From Thermobifida alba (GTDB lineage Bacteria; Actinomycetota; Actinomycetes; Streptosporangiales; Streptosporangiaceae): DNA of 64,000 nt. The stretch covers positions 4,446,422 to 4,510,421 of the forward strand of contig NZ_CP051627.1 of the NCBI RefSeq assembly GCF_023208015.1, in the 5' to 3' direction. The notes beneath the pieces are model-generated. The model was not told the DNA's origin. It worked only from the letters and a program-made list of their open reading frames with translations, and did no database searches. The stretch's first letter is position 1. Each line of letters starts with the position of its first letter. Positions 15,977-27,264 of this stretch are shown here, piece by piece. Both the position numbers and the translations under genes were made by a program.

Positions 15977-16906
15977 ATGAGTCAGGTCAGCGACACCGTC
16001 GGACGGTACCAGCTTTCGCAACTCGACTTCCTTGAGGCCGAGGCGATCTTCATCATGCGGGAGGTCGCGGCCGAGTTCGAGCGTCCGGTGCTGCTCTTCT
16101 CGGGCGGCAAGGACTCCGTGGTCATGCTCCGGCTCGCCGAGAAGGCGTTCTGGCCCGCACCCATCCCGTTCCCCGTGATGCATGTGGACACCGGGCACAA
16201 CTTCCCCGAGGTCATCGAGTTCCGCGACAAGCGGGTGGCCGAGCTGGGGGTGCGGCTGGTGGTGGCCTCGGTCCAGGAGCAGATCGACGCGGGGAAGGTG
16301 GTGGAGCCCACCGGCCGGTGGGCCAGCCGCAACCGGTTGCAGACCGCGGCGCTGCTGGAGGCGATCGAGGAGCACAGCTTCGACGCGGCGTTCGGCGGGG
16401 CGCGGCGCGACGAGGAGAAGGCACGCGCCAAGGAGCGGGTGTTCTCGTTCCGCGACGAGTTTGGCCAGTGGGACCCCAAGAACCAGCGTCCGGAGCTGTG
16501 GAACCTCTACAACACCCGGGTCAACCGGGGGGAGAACATCCGGGTGTTCCCGCTGTCCAACTGGACCGAGCTGGACGTGTGGCACTACATCCGCCGCGAG
16601 GAGTTGGAACTGCCCTCCATCTACTTCGCGCACCGGCGCCGGGTGTTCGAGCGTGACGGCATCCTGCTGCCCGACAGCCCCTACGTCACACGAGACGAGG
16701 ACGAGGAGGTCTTCGAGGCCTCCGTCCGGTACCGCACGGTGGGCGACATGACGTGCACCGGCGCGGTGCTCTCCACGGCGACCGAGCTCGACGAGGTGAT
16801 CGCCGAGATCGCGGCGACGCGGATCACCGAGCGCGGCCAGACCCGCGCCGACGACCGCAGCAGCGAGGCCGCCATGGAGGAGCGCAAGCGCGAGGGCTAC
16901 TTCTAG
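15977..16906 (+). CDS. cysD: Sulfate adenylyltransferase subunit 2
   Basis: The 309 aa protein is the ATP-pyrophosphatase-type catalytic subunit of ATP sulfurylase, forming APS from ATP and sulfate. It shows the PP-loop LLFSGGKDSVVMLRLAEKAF, the VDTGHNFPEVIEFRD block, FGGARRDEEKARAKER and the C-terminal YRTVGDMTCTGAV. Length is normal. It works with the GTPase subunit CysN encoded 57 bp downstream. The APS product would go to the APS kinase domain encoded at 24992 or to a reductase outside this window. Confidence 0.96.
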   Translation: MSQVSDTVGRYQLSQLDFLEAEAIFIMREVAAEFERPVLLFSGGKDSVVMLRLAEKAFWPAPIPFPVMHVDTGHNFPEVIEFRDKRVAELGVRLVVASVQEQIDAGKVVEPTGRWASRNRLQTAALLEAIEEHSFDAAFGGARRDEEKARAKERVFSFRDEFGQWDPKNQRPELWNLYNTRVNRGENIRVFPLSNWTELDVWHYIRREELELPSIYFAHRRRVFERDGILLPDSPYVTRDEDEEVFEASVRYRTVGDMTCTGAVLSTATELDEVIAEIAATRITERGQTRADDRSSEAAMEERKREGYF

Positions 16907-16963
16907 CCGGTTGTGCGCCCTCCCACTTCACCCATCCGCGCCTACGCACTTGGACCACTGACC

Positions 16964-18232
16964 ATGAGTACTGACATTCTGCGGTTCGCCACGGCCGGTT
17001 CCGTCGACGACGGCAAGAGCACCCTGATCGGCCGACTGCTGTACGACTCCAAGTCCATCTTCGAGGACCAGTTCGACGCGGTGGAGCGCACCAGCCGCTC
17101 CCGCGGGGAGGAACAGGCCAACCTGGCGCTGCTCACCGACGGCCTGCGGGCCGAACGCGAGCAGGGCATCACGATCGACGTGGCCTACCGGTACTTCGCG
17201 ACCCCGCGGCGGACCTTCATCATCGCCGACACGCCCGGGCACCTGCAGTACACCCGCAACATGGTCACGGGCGCCTCCACCGCGGACCTGGCGGTGATCC
17301 TGGTGGACGCCCGCAGGGGCCTGCAGGAGCAGAGCCGCCGGCACGCCTTCCTGGCCACGTTGCTGCAGGTACCGCACCTGGTGCTCGCGGTGAACAAGAT
17401 GGACCTGGTGGACTACTCCGAGGAGCGTTTCGAGGAGATCAAGGCGGAGTTCACCGCGTTCGCCACCAAGCTGGACATCCCGGACCTGACGTTCATCCCG
17501 ATCTCGGCGCTGCACGGCGACAACGTGGTGGAGCGGTCGCTGAACATGCCGTGGTACGACGGCCCGTCGCTGCTGCACCACCTGGAGCACGTGCACATCG
17601 CCTCCGACCGCAATCTGATCGACGTGCGGTTCCCGGTGCAGTACGTGGTCCGGCCGCACCGGGCCGACGACCCGGACCTGCACGACTACCGGGGGTACGC
17701 CGGTCAGGTCGCGGGCGGGGTGCTCAAGCCGGGGGACGAGGTGGTGCACCTTCCGTCGGGGCTGACCACCCGGATCCGGCGGATCGTCACCGCGGACGGG
17801 GACGTGGCCGAGGCGTTCGCGCCGATGTCGGTGACGCTGCTGCTGGAGGACGACATCGACATCTCGCGCGGGGACATGATCTGCCGCCCGCACAACCGGC
17901 CGAGCGTCACGCAGGACCTGGACGCGATGGTGTGCTGGATGGCGGAGGGCCGTACCCTCACGCCGCGGACGAAGCTGCTGGTCAAGCACACCACGCGTAC
18001 CGCCAAGGTCATGGTGCGGGACCTGCTGTACCGGCTGGACGTCAACACGCTGCACCGGGACGAGTCGGCGGAGGCCCTGTCGCTGAACGAGATCGGCCGG
18101 GTGTCGTTGCGGGTCACCCAGCCGCTCTTCGTGGACGAGTACCAGCGCAACCGGTTGACCGGCGGGTTCATCCTCATCGACGAGGGCACCAACGCCACGG
18201 TGGGTGCGGGCATGGTCCTCCGGACGGAGTGA
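16964..18232 (+). CDS. cysN: Sulfate adenylyltransferase subunit 1 (GTPase)
   Basis: The 422 aa protein is an EF-Tu-like GTPase that drives APS synthesis by CysD. G1 is FATAGSVDDGKSTLIGRLLYDSKS, G3 DTPGHLQYTRNM, G4 AVNKMDLVD, and the switch region EREQGITIDVAYRYF is conserved. It lacks the C-terminal APS kinase domain found in NodQ/CysNC fusions; in this genome that domain is fused elsewhere (24992). ATG 16964 fits family N termini; a start at 16913 would add 17 unrelated residues. No clear Shine-Dalgarno is present. Confidence 0.95.
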   Translation: MSTDILRFATAGSVDDGKSTLIGRLLYDSKSIFEDQFDAVERTSRSRGEEQANLALLTDGLRAEREQGITIDVAYRYFATPRRTFIIADTPGHLQYTRNMVTGASTADLAVILVDARRGLQEQSRRHAFLATLLQVPHLVLAVNKMDLVDYSEERFEEIKAEFTAFATKLDIPDLTFIPISALHGDNVVERSLNMPWYDGPSLLHHLEHVHIASDRNLIDVRFPVQYVVRPHRADDPDLHDYRGYAGQVAGGVLKPGDEVVHLPSGLTTRIRRIVTADGDVAEAFAPMSVTLLLEDDIDISRGDMICRPHNRPSVTQDLDAMVCWMAEGRTLTPRTKLLVKHTTRTAKVMVRDLLYRLDVNTLHRDESAEALSLNEIGRVSLRVTQPLFVDEYQRNRLTGGFILIDEGTNATVGAGMVLRTE

Positions 18233-18247
18233 CGACCCCCGCCGTTC

Positions 18248-18712
18248 TCAGCGCCGTGACGGGGTCCTGCGGGGCCCTGTCGCGGCGCTGCCGTGTCTGC
18301 GGCGGAGACGGCCCAGAGGGGAGGGCTCGGTCGAGGGGCGGCACAGCAGTGCGGTGCGGGTCGGGGTGGTGACCCGGTCGTGGACCTCGACGGGGAGGGT
18401 GGGCACCCTCAGGAGGCGGGCGAGCAGGAGGAACGGCAGGGTGTCCCGCGCGCCGGTGGAGACGACCACGGCGGGCCGGTGGCGGGTGAACACGCGGACC
18501 GCCGTGAGGGTGTTGTCGAGCAGGGCGGTGAGGCGGCGGAGGGCGGGGCGGCGCGACAGGGGGAGCGGGGCGGAGGGCTCCCGGGCGGCGAGGTCGGCGG
18601 TGCGCAGGGTGACCCAGAACCGTTCGTGCACGTGCCACCAGGGACGCGGAGGCCACAGTTGGGCGGGGTGTCCGCCGTTGGTGGCGACGAGGAGGACAGG
18701 TGAAGCGGTCAT
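18248..18712 (-). CDS. Orphan Alg14/PssD-like glycosyltransferase subunit
   Basis: The 154 aa protein resembles Alg14/PssD, the membrane-anchoring half of two-part UDP-GlcNAc/GlcA transferases. Visible elements are an N-terminal VLLVATNGGHPAQLW (Gly-His loop), RPAVVVSTGARDTLPFLLLARLL near the middle, and LPVEVHDRVTTPTRTALL. The usual C-terminal strand that contacts the catalytic partner (PssE/Alg13, with a vQWPE-like motif) is replaced by an Arg-rich tail, and no partner gene lies downstream. The protein may therefore be truncated at its C terminus or use a distant partner. It converges on cysN. Confidence 0.6.
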   Translation of the reverse strand: MTASPVLLVATNGGHPAQLWPPRPWWHVHERFWVTLRTADLAAREPSAPLPLSRRPALRRLTALLDNTLTAVRVFTRHRPAVVVSTGARDTLPFLLLARLLRVPTLPVEVHDRVTTPTRTALLCRPSTEPSPLGRLRRRHGSAATGPRRTPSRR

Positions 18713-18832
18713 GACCCCATCATGGCATAACTCATAGTGATTCATCTGTGACTTCGAGTGTCGATGTGCTGGTGATGGGGTTGTGATCGCCGTGCTTCCG
18801 GGGCGTGCCGGTGGAGCGCATACCGTGGTGGC

Positions 18833-19285
18833 ATGCGTCTGACCGCCTTCACCGATCTGTCGCTGCGCATCGTGATGCGTCTGGCCGTCGCCGACGAGGA
18901 GGTGCTCACCACGCGTTCGGTGGCCGGGATGCTGGCCGTCCCCTACACGCACGCCGCCAAGGTGGTGGCGCGGCTGAGCGAGATGGGGCTGGTGGAGGCG
19001 CGGCGGGGGCGTGGCGGCGGGCTGCGGCTCACGCAGGCGGGGCGTGCGGCGAGGGTCGGCTCGATCGTCCGGGAGCTGGAGGGCGGTGGCGACGTCGTGG
19101 CCTGCGAGGACGATCCGCCGTGTCCGCTGCGGGCGGCCTGTCGGCTGCGTTGGGAGCTGCGTCGGGCGCAGGAGGCGTTCTTCGCCGCTCTGGACGAGGT
19201 GACCGTCGAGTCGCTTGTGGCGAGTCCCACAGGCCCGGTCCTGGTGGCGCTGCAACCGCCCGAAAGTTCGCAAAACAGCTCTTGA
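18833..19285 (+). CDS. nsrR: Rrf2-family nitric oxide-sensing repressor NsrR
   Basis: The 150 aa Rrf2 protein has the N-terminal winged HTH (LTAFTDLSLRIVMRLA, then VPYTHAAKVVARLSEMGLVEARRGRGGG). Three cysteines at about 91, 97 and 103 are spaced C-x5-C-x5-C, exactly the NsrR [4Fe-4S] ligand pattern. In known systems NO destroys the cluster and relieves repression. The hmp flavohaemoglobin gene follows 124 bp downstream with a long palindromic operator between, which strongly supports NsrR over other Rrf2 members such as IscR. Confidence 0.93.
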   Translation: MRLTAFTDLSLRIVMRLAVADEEVLTTRSVAGMLAVPYTHAAKVVARLSEMGLVEARRGRGGGLRLTQAGRAARVGSIVRELEGGGDVVACEDDPPCPLRAACRLRWELRRAQEAFFAALDEVTVESLVASPTGPVLVALQPPESSQNSS

Positions 19286-19311
19286 CCTGCGAAAACAGTA
19301 CTTTGTAGCTA
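19282..19311 (+). promoter_or_regulatory. Candidate hmp promoter
   Basis: TTGACC at 19282-19287 and TAGCTA at 19306-19311 are separated by 18 bp, a good sigma-70-type match. It overlaps the nsrR stop codon and lies just upstream of the NsrR-like palindrome, so a bound repressor would sit in the transcribed leader. Confidence 0.5.
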
Positions 19312-19344
19312 GGTGGGGGGCAAAGGGGGACGGTGTGAGGCGCT

Positions 19345-19375
19345 CTTTAATATGCATCTCAGATGCAAATTAAGG
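19345..19375. promoter_or_regulatory. NsrR operator upstream of hmp
   Basis: A 31-bp palindrome is centred on 19360. The left arm is CTTTAATATGCATCT; the reverse complement of the right arm is CCTTAATTTGCATCT, so 13 of 15 positions pair. The ATGCATCT/AGATGCA core matches known NsrR sites. It lies 35 bp upstream of the hmp start. Confidence 0.8.
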
Positions 19376-19409
19376 GGGCGTTCCGGCTCCCCGACCCCTT
19401 GGAGGGCGC

Positions 19410-20594
19410 ATGCTGTCAACCCAGTCCGCCGAGATCGTCCGCGCCACGCTGCCGGTGGTCGGAGCCCACCTCGACGAGATCACCGCGCGCTTCTACACGA
19501 CGATGTTCGCCGACCGCCCCGAACTCCTCGACGGCCTGTTCAACCGGGCGAACCAGGCCAACGGGGAGCAGCGCCGGGCGCTCGCCGGATCCATCGCGGG
19601 ATTCGCCGCAGCGCTGCTCGACCACCCCGATGAACGCCCCGACGCGCTGCTGTCGCGGATCGCGCACAAGCACGCCTCCCTCGCGGTCACCGACGACCAG
19701 TACGTCATCGTGCACAAGTACCTGTTCGGCGCGATCGCCGACGTCCTCGGCGAGGCCGCCACCCCCGAGGTCGTCGCCGCCTGGGACGAGGTGTACTGGT
19801 TGATGGGAGGCGCGCTGATCGCGATGGAGGCGCGACTCTACGCGGAGAAGGGCGTCGCGGACGGCCGCACCTGGCGGGAGTGGACCGTCGTGGACCGCCG
19901 TGCGGAGACCCCCGACGTGGTCTCGTTCGTCCTGCGGCCCAGCGACGGCGACCCCCTGCCCGCGCTCCGCCCCGGCCAGTACGTCAGCGTCCGTATGCGC
20001 ATGCCCGACGGCATCCACCAGATCCGCCAGTACTCCGTCTCCGGCGGGGACGCGCACACCCGGCGGATCACTGTCAAGCGGGTCCGCGCGACGGAGAACG
20101 CCCCCGAGGGGGAGATGTCCACCCTGCTGCACACGGACACCCGGGTGGGCGACACGCTCACCGTCTCCGCGCCCTTCGGCGACGTGGTCCTGTCCGACGG
20201 CGACCGTCCGCTCGTGTTCGCCACGGCGGGCATCGGCTGCACCCCCGTCGTCGGCATGCTGCACCACCTCGCCGCCACCGGCGCGACCCGCCGGGTGCTG
20301 GCCCTGCACGCCGACCGCTCCCGTGCCGTCCACGCGCTGTGGAAGGAGACCTCCGAACTGGTCGCCGCGCTCCCGAACGCGCAGCAGGTCGTCTGGTACG
20401 AGGAGGGCGAGGGCGGCCTGGCCGGGCAGATGGACCTGGGCGGCCTGGAGATCCCCGCCGACGCCGAGGTCTACCTGTGCGGACCGCTGCCCTTCATGCG
20501 CCACGTCCGCGCCCAGTTCCTGACCGCGGGCGTGGCCGCCAGGGACATCCACTACGAGGTGTTCGGCCCCGACCTGTGGCTGCCGCAGGACTGA
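19410..20594 (+). CDS. hmp: Flavohaemoglobin (NO dioxygenase)
   Basis: The 394 aa protein detoxifies nitric oxide to nitrate with O2 and NAD(P)H. The globin domain (1-~140) has the B10 Tyr at position 29 in ARFYTTMF and the proximal His near 88 in RIAHKHASL. Then comes a ferredoxin-reductase-type FAD domain with IRQYSVSG, and an NAD(P) domain with FATAGIGCTPVVGML and CGPLPFM. Length equals the family norm. ATG 19410 has GGAGG eight bases upstream. It is under evident NsrR control (operator at 19345-19375). Confidence 0.96.
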   Translation: MLSTQSAEIVRATLPVVGAHLDEITARFYTTMFADRPELLDGLFNRANQANGEQRRALAGSIAGFAAALLDHPDERPDALLSRIAHKHASLAVTDDQYVIVHKYLFGAIADVLGEAATPEVVAAWDEVYWLMGGALIAMEARLYAEKGVADGRTWREWTVVDRRAETPDVVSFVLRPSDGDPLPALRPGQYVSVRMRMPDGIHQIRQYSVSGGDAHTRRITVKRVRATENAPEGEMSTLLHTDTRVGDTLTVSAPFGDVVLSDGDRPLVFATAGIGCTPVVGMLHHLAATGATRRVLALHADRSRAVHALWKETSELVAALPNAQQVVWYEEGEGGLAGQMDLGGLEIPADAEVYLCGPLPFMRHVRAQFLTAGVAARDIHYEVFGPDLWLPQD

Positions 20595-20617
20595 CGCCGG
20601 CCGCGGCTTTCCGGGCC

Positions 20618-20659
20618 GCCCCGAGCCCGCGCCGGCCGCCCGGTCGGCGCGGGCGGGGC
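20618..20659. terminator. Hairpin terminator between hmp and the convergent small gene
   Basis: Arms 20618-20634 and 20645-20659 pair over 15 bp with a 2-nt bulge and a 10-nt loop. There is no T-run. It sits between two convergent stop codons. Confidence 0.5.
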
Positions 20660-20968
20660 TCAGTCCCCGCCGCCCCCGTCGCCACCGCTGTCACCGCCGC
20701 TGTGGCCGTTGTCGTCGCCGCCCCGGTGGAGGAGGCCCCACTCTCCGCCGGAGCCGTCCCAGGACCCCGCGACCCTGTTGGTCGTGCGGCCGGTACCGCC
20801 GGAGGCGCGGCGGCCGCTCCGGCGGCCGCGCCGTACCGTCCCCCTCGTCAGCACGAAGAGCAGGCCGAGGAGAGCCGCGACGACGAGAGCGGCGAAGAGG
20901 GCCGCCAGGAACGCGACACCCCCCAGAATCGCCCCCAGGAACTCCAGGACCGTCCACAGGATTTCCAT
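20660..20968 (-). CDS. Small Gly-rich membrane protein, unknown
   Basis: The 102 aa predicted protein has an N-terminal hydrophobic stretch of about 40 residues (FLGAILGGVAFLAALFAALVV continuing into LLGLLFVLT). This could be one long or two short transmembrane helices. A basic segment RRGRRSGRRASGG follows, then a Gly/Asp-rich C-terminal tail. I do not recognise a family. The gene is plausible because the membrane topology (basic residues just after the helix) and ATG make sense, and it fills a gap between hmp and mfd. No functional link to either neighbour is visible. Confidence 0.5.
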   Translation of the reverse strand: MEILWTVLEFLGAILGGVAFLAALFAALVVAALLGLLFVLTRGTVRRGRRSGRRASGGTGRTTNRVAGSWDGSGGEWGLLHRGGDDNGHSGGDSGGDGGGGD

Positions 20969-21090
20969 CGGTCGTCCTCACCTTGGTGCGGCGTGGAACG
21001 TTCCCGTCCGCGACGCCGCGTCCGAACTGTCGGGACGAGTGTAGGGAGGCGGACCGACGGTAGAAATGGGAAGTCGGTGGCCGGGGGCGG

Positions 21091-24675
<3,585 letters not shown>

Positions 24676-24991
24676 ATCACCAGGTGGGGCGTGTGACGGC
24701 GGACACCCGCCGAGCAGCGGGCGCGGGACGGAGGCGGAGTCGGTGTTCCCCGATACAGCCTACGCGGGGCGCCGCGGCGGCCGCATCAGAAATCGGCGGA
24801 CCTGTGGACGGGGTCGACGGCGGACGCCGGAGAGGCCCACCCAGGGGGAAACGTCGCGGACGGCCGCGGTGTTCCCGGGACCCGCGGGAAATCCCGGGCC
24901 TGCCGCCGCCCCCGGGGCCCGGGGCGAGCCCCCGGCGGGCCCGCGCCGCCCCTACTCTTGGGCGGGAAGTCCGTTCGACGAGGGAGCCGCG
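24676..24991. other. mfd/cysC divergent intergenic region
   Basis: These 316 bp between the divergent mfd and APS-kinase fusion genes contain no convincing ORF. They must hold both promoters. I see no clear -35/-10 pair and no operator palindrome. GAGGGAG just before 24992 is the ribosome site of the fusion gene. Confidence 0.4.
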
Positions 24992-26476
24992 ATGACCCAC
25001 CCGACCGGAGGACGCGCCGTCCTCACTCCGGGGCCGCAGGGGCTGGCCCACCTGGAGCTGCTGCTGGCCGGGGTCTGTCCGCTGCCGGGGTTCATGACGC
25101 GCGAGGAGGCGGACCGGCTGGACCGGCCGGGGCCGCCCCCGGCGAGGGCGCCGTGGCCGGTGCCGGTCGTGCTGACCGCTCCCGACGCGCCGGCCGACGC
25201 CCGCGAGGTGGTGCTGGCCGACCCCGAGGGCGCGCCGCTGGCGGAGCTGACGGTCACCGAGGCCCACCGGGACGGGACGGTCCGCCTGGCCGGGCCGGTC
25301 CGTCCGGCGGCCGCGCCCGTGTACGGCTCGCTGCGTTCCCTGCGGTTGCCCGTCGAGCGGGTGCGGTCCGCGCGCGACGAGCGGCGGCCGCTGCTGGCCG
25401 TGGTCACCGACCGGCCGCTGCACCACCGCGCGCTCGCCCAGGTCCGCGCCGCGCTGGCCGGGCTGGGCGAGGCCGACCTGCTGGTCCTGGTGGACGTGCC
25501 GCTGGACGCCGAGGGGGCGGCGCCCGCGGTGCTGGCGGCCCGGGAGCTGCTGCCCCGGGGCACCCGGTTCGCGGCCGTCACCCTGCCGACCGCGGCGGCC
25601 GACGGCGCTCCCGCCTGGCCGGCGGAGCGGCGCGGCCTGCTCGCCGCGCACGTCGCCGCCGCCTACGGCGCCACCCACGTCCTGCTGGAACTGGAGGGGG
25701 CGGGCGGGGCCGGGGCCCTGGCGGACGCCCCGGTGAAGGCGCTGTCCTTCGGGGAGTGGGTGTACGACACCGCGCGGCGGCGGTGGTGCCCCGCCGACGA
25801 GGTCGCGCCCGGGAACGCCCGCGCCGAGTGGGGCGCCGACGCGGTGGCGGAGGCGCTGGCCCGCGGCGGGCCGCTGCCCGCCTGGCTCACCCCCGAGCCG
25901 GTGGCCGCCGAGCTGGCCCGGATGCGTCCCGCCCGCACCGACCGCGGTCTCGTCCTCTTCTTCACCGGGCTGTCGGGGTCGGGCAAGTCCACGGTGGCCC
26001 GCGGCGTCGCCGAGCAGGTCCGCCGGGCCGGACGCACGGTGACCCTGCTCGACGGCGACGTGGTGCGCCGCCTGCTGTCGTCGGGGTTGACGTTCTCGCG
26101 GGCCGACCGCGACCTCAACATCCGCCGGATCGGGTACGTGGCCGCCGAGGTCGCCCGGCACGGCGGTGTGGCGGTGTGCGCGCCCATCGCGCCGTACGCG
26201 GCGACCCGCGCCGAGGTGCGGCGCATGGCGGAGGAGACCGGCGACTTCTTCCTGGTGTACGTGGCCACCCCGATCGAGGTGTGCGAGGCCCGGGACCGCA
26301 AGGGGCTGTACGCCAAGGCGCGCGCCGGGCAGATCCCCGAGTTCACCGGGGTCTCCGACCCGTACGAGGCGCCCGGGGACGCCGACCTGGTCATCGACAC
26401 CTCGGCGGAGAGCGAGGCGGAGTCGGTGGCGCGGGTGGTGGCGGCGCTGCGCGACGGCGGCTGGCTGCCGCGCTGA
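24992..26476 (+). CDS. cysC: Degenerate ATP-sulfurylase domain fused to APS kinase
   Basis: The 494 aa fusion. Residues ~1-310 follow the outline of a homomeric (Sat-type) ATP sulfurylase, including a C-terminal part with GGPLPAWLTPEPVAAEL, but the catalytic QTRNPxHxxH block is reduced to AVVTDRPLHH near 136-145, so most active-site residues are lost. Residues ~320-494 are an intact APS kinase: P-loop GLSGSGKST (326-334), LLDGDVVRRLLSSGL, FSRADRDLNIRRIGYVA and RDRKGLYAKARAG. It should phosphorylate APS (made by CysDN) to PAPS. The N-terminal part may only bind or regulate. The ATG follows GAGGGAG. It is 44 bp upstream of mazG. Confidence 0.87.
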   Translation: MTHPTGGRAVLTPGPQGLAHLELLLAGVCPLPGFMTREEADRLDRPGPPPARAPWPVPVVLTAPDAPADAREVVLADPEGAPLAELTVTEAHRDGTVRLAGPVRPAAAPVYGSLRSLRLPVERVRSARDERRPLLAVVTDRPLHHRALAQVRAALAGLGEADLLVLVDVPLDAEGAAPAVLAARELLPRGTRFAAVTLPTAAADGAPAWPAERRGLLAAHVAAAYGATHVLLELEGAGGAGALADAPVKALSFGEWVYDTARRRWCPADEVAPGNARAEWGADAVAEALARGGPLPAWLTPEPVAAELARMRPARTDRGLVLFFTGLSGSGKSTVARGVAEQVRRAGRTVTLLDGDVVRRLLSSGLTFSRADRDLNIRRIGYVAAEVARHGGVAVCAPIAPYAATRAEVRRMAEETGDFFLVYVATPIEVCEARDRKGLYAKARAGQIPEFTGVSDPYEAPGDADLVIDTSAESEAESVARVVAALRDGGWLPR

Positions 26477-26520
26477 ACCGGCCGGTCGGCGGAGCGCGGG
26501 GCGTGCCCCACAATGGGGGT

Positions 26521-27264
26521 ATGAGCGAGCACAACGGCACTCCCCCCGGGCATCGGCTGGTCGCGCTGGTGGAGGTCATGGACACGCTGCGGCGCGAGTG
26601 CCCGTGGGACGCCGAGCAGACCCACCAGTCGCTCGCCAAGTACCTCGTCGAGGAGGCCTACGAGACGCTGGAGGCCATCGAGCGCGAGGACTGGGGCACC
26701 CTCGCCGAGGAGCTGGGCGACGTCCTGCTCCAGGTGGTGTTCCACGCCCGGGTGGCCGCCGAGCGCGGCGCGGACGGCTTCACCATCGACGACGTGGCCG
26801 ACGCCATCATCGACAAGCTGGTGCGCCGCCACCCGCACGTGTTCTCCGACACGGAGGTGGCCGGCGCCGACGAGGTCCGGGCCAACTGGGAGGCCATCAA
26901 GGCCGCCGAGCGGGAGGCCAGGGGGGAGCGGGCCGACGTGTCGGTGCTGGCGGGGGTGCCGTTCGCGCAGCCCGCCGCGCTGCTCGCCTACGAGCTGCAG
27001 AAGCGCGCCGCCCGCAACGGGGTGCCGGAGGACCTGATCGACGACGACGGCGGTCCCGGCGGGGAGCTGTTCGCGGCGGTGGCCCGCGAGCGGCGCGGCT
27101 CCCGCGACCCGGAACTGGACCTGCGCGCCGCGGCCCGCCGGTTCGACGCCGCGGTGCGCGCCGTGGAGGAGGCGGCCCGCGCCGACGGGCTGGACCCGCG
27201 GCAGCTCACTCCGGAGCAGTGGCGTTCCTACTGGCGGCGAGAGCGCGGTCGCGCGCCTCGCTGA
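26521..27264 (+). CDS. mazG: Nucleoside triphosphate pyrophosphohydrolase MazG
   Basis: The 247 aa protein of the all-alpha NTP pyrophosphatase superfamily hydrolyses (d)NTPs to NMP and PPi as a house-cleaning or stringent-response modulator. Signature elements are RRECPWDAEQTHQSLAKYL, the metal-binding EEAYETLEAIE and EELGDVLLQVVFHA (ExxE and ExxD), and a second partial MazG repeat with FAQPAALLAYELQKRAA. The C-terminal 59 bp overlap the 3' end of the convergent FtsW/RodA gene, which is unusual and means both C-termini are constrained. Confidence 0.93.
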   Translation: MSEHNGTPPGHRLVALVEVMDTLRRECPWDAEQTHQSLAKYLVEEAYETLEAIEREDWGTLAEELGDVLLQVVFHARVAAERGADGFTIDDVADAIIDKLVRRHPHVFSDTEVAGADEVRANWEAIKAAEREARGERADVSVLAGVPFAQPAALLAYELQKRAARNGVPEDLIDDDGGPGGELFAAVARERRGSRDPELDLRAAARRFDAAVRAVEEAARADGLDPRQLTPEQWRSYWRRERGRAPR

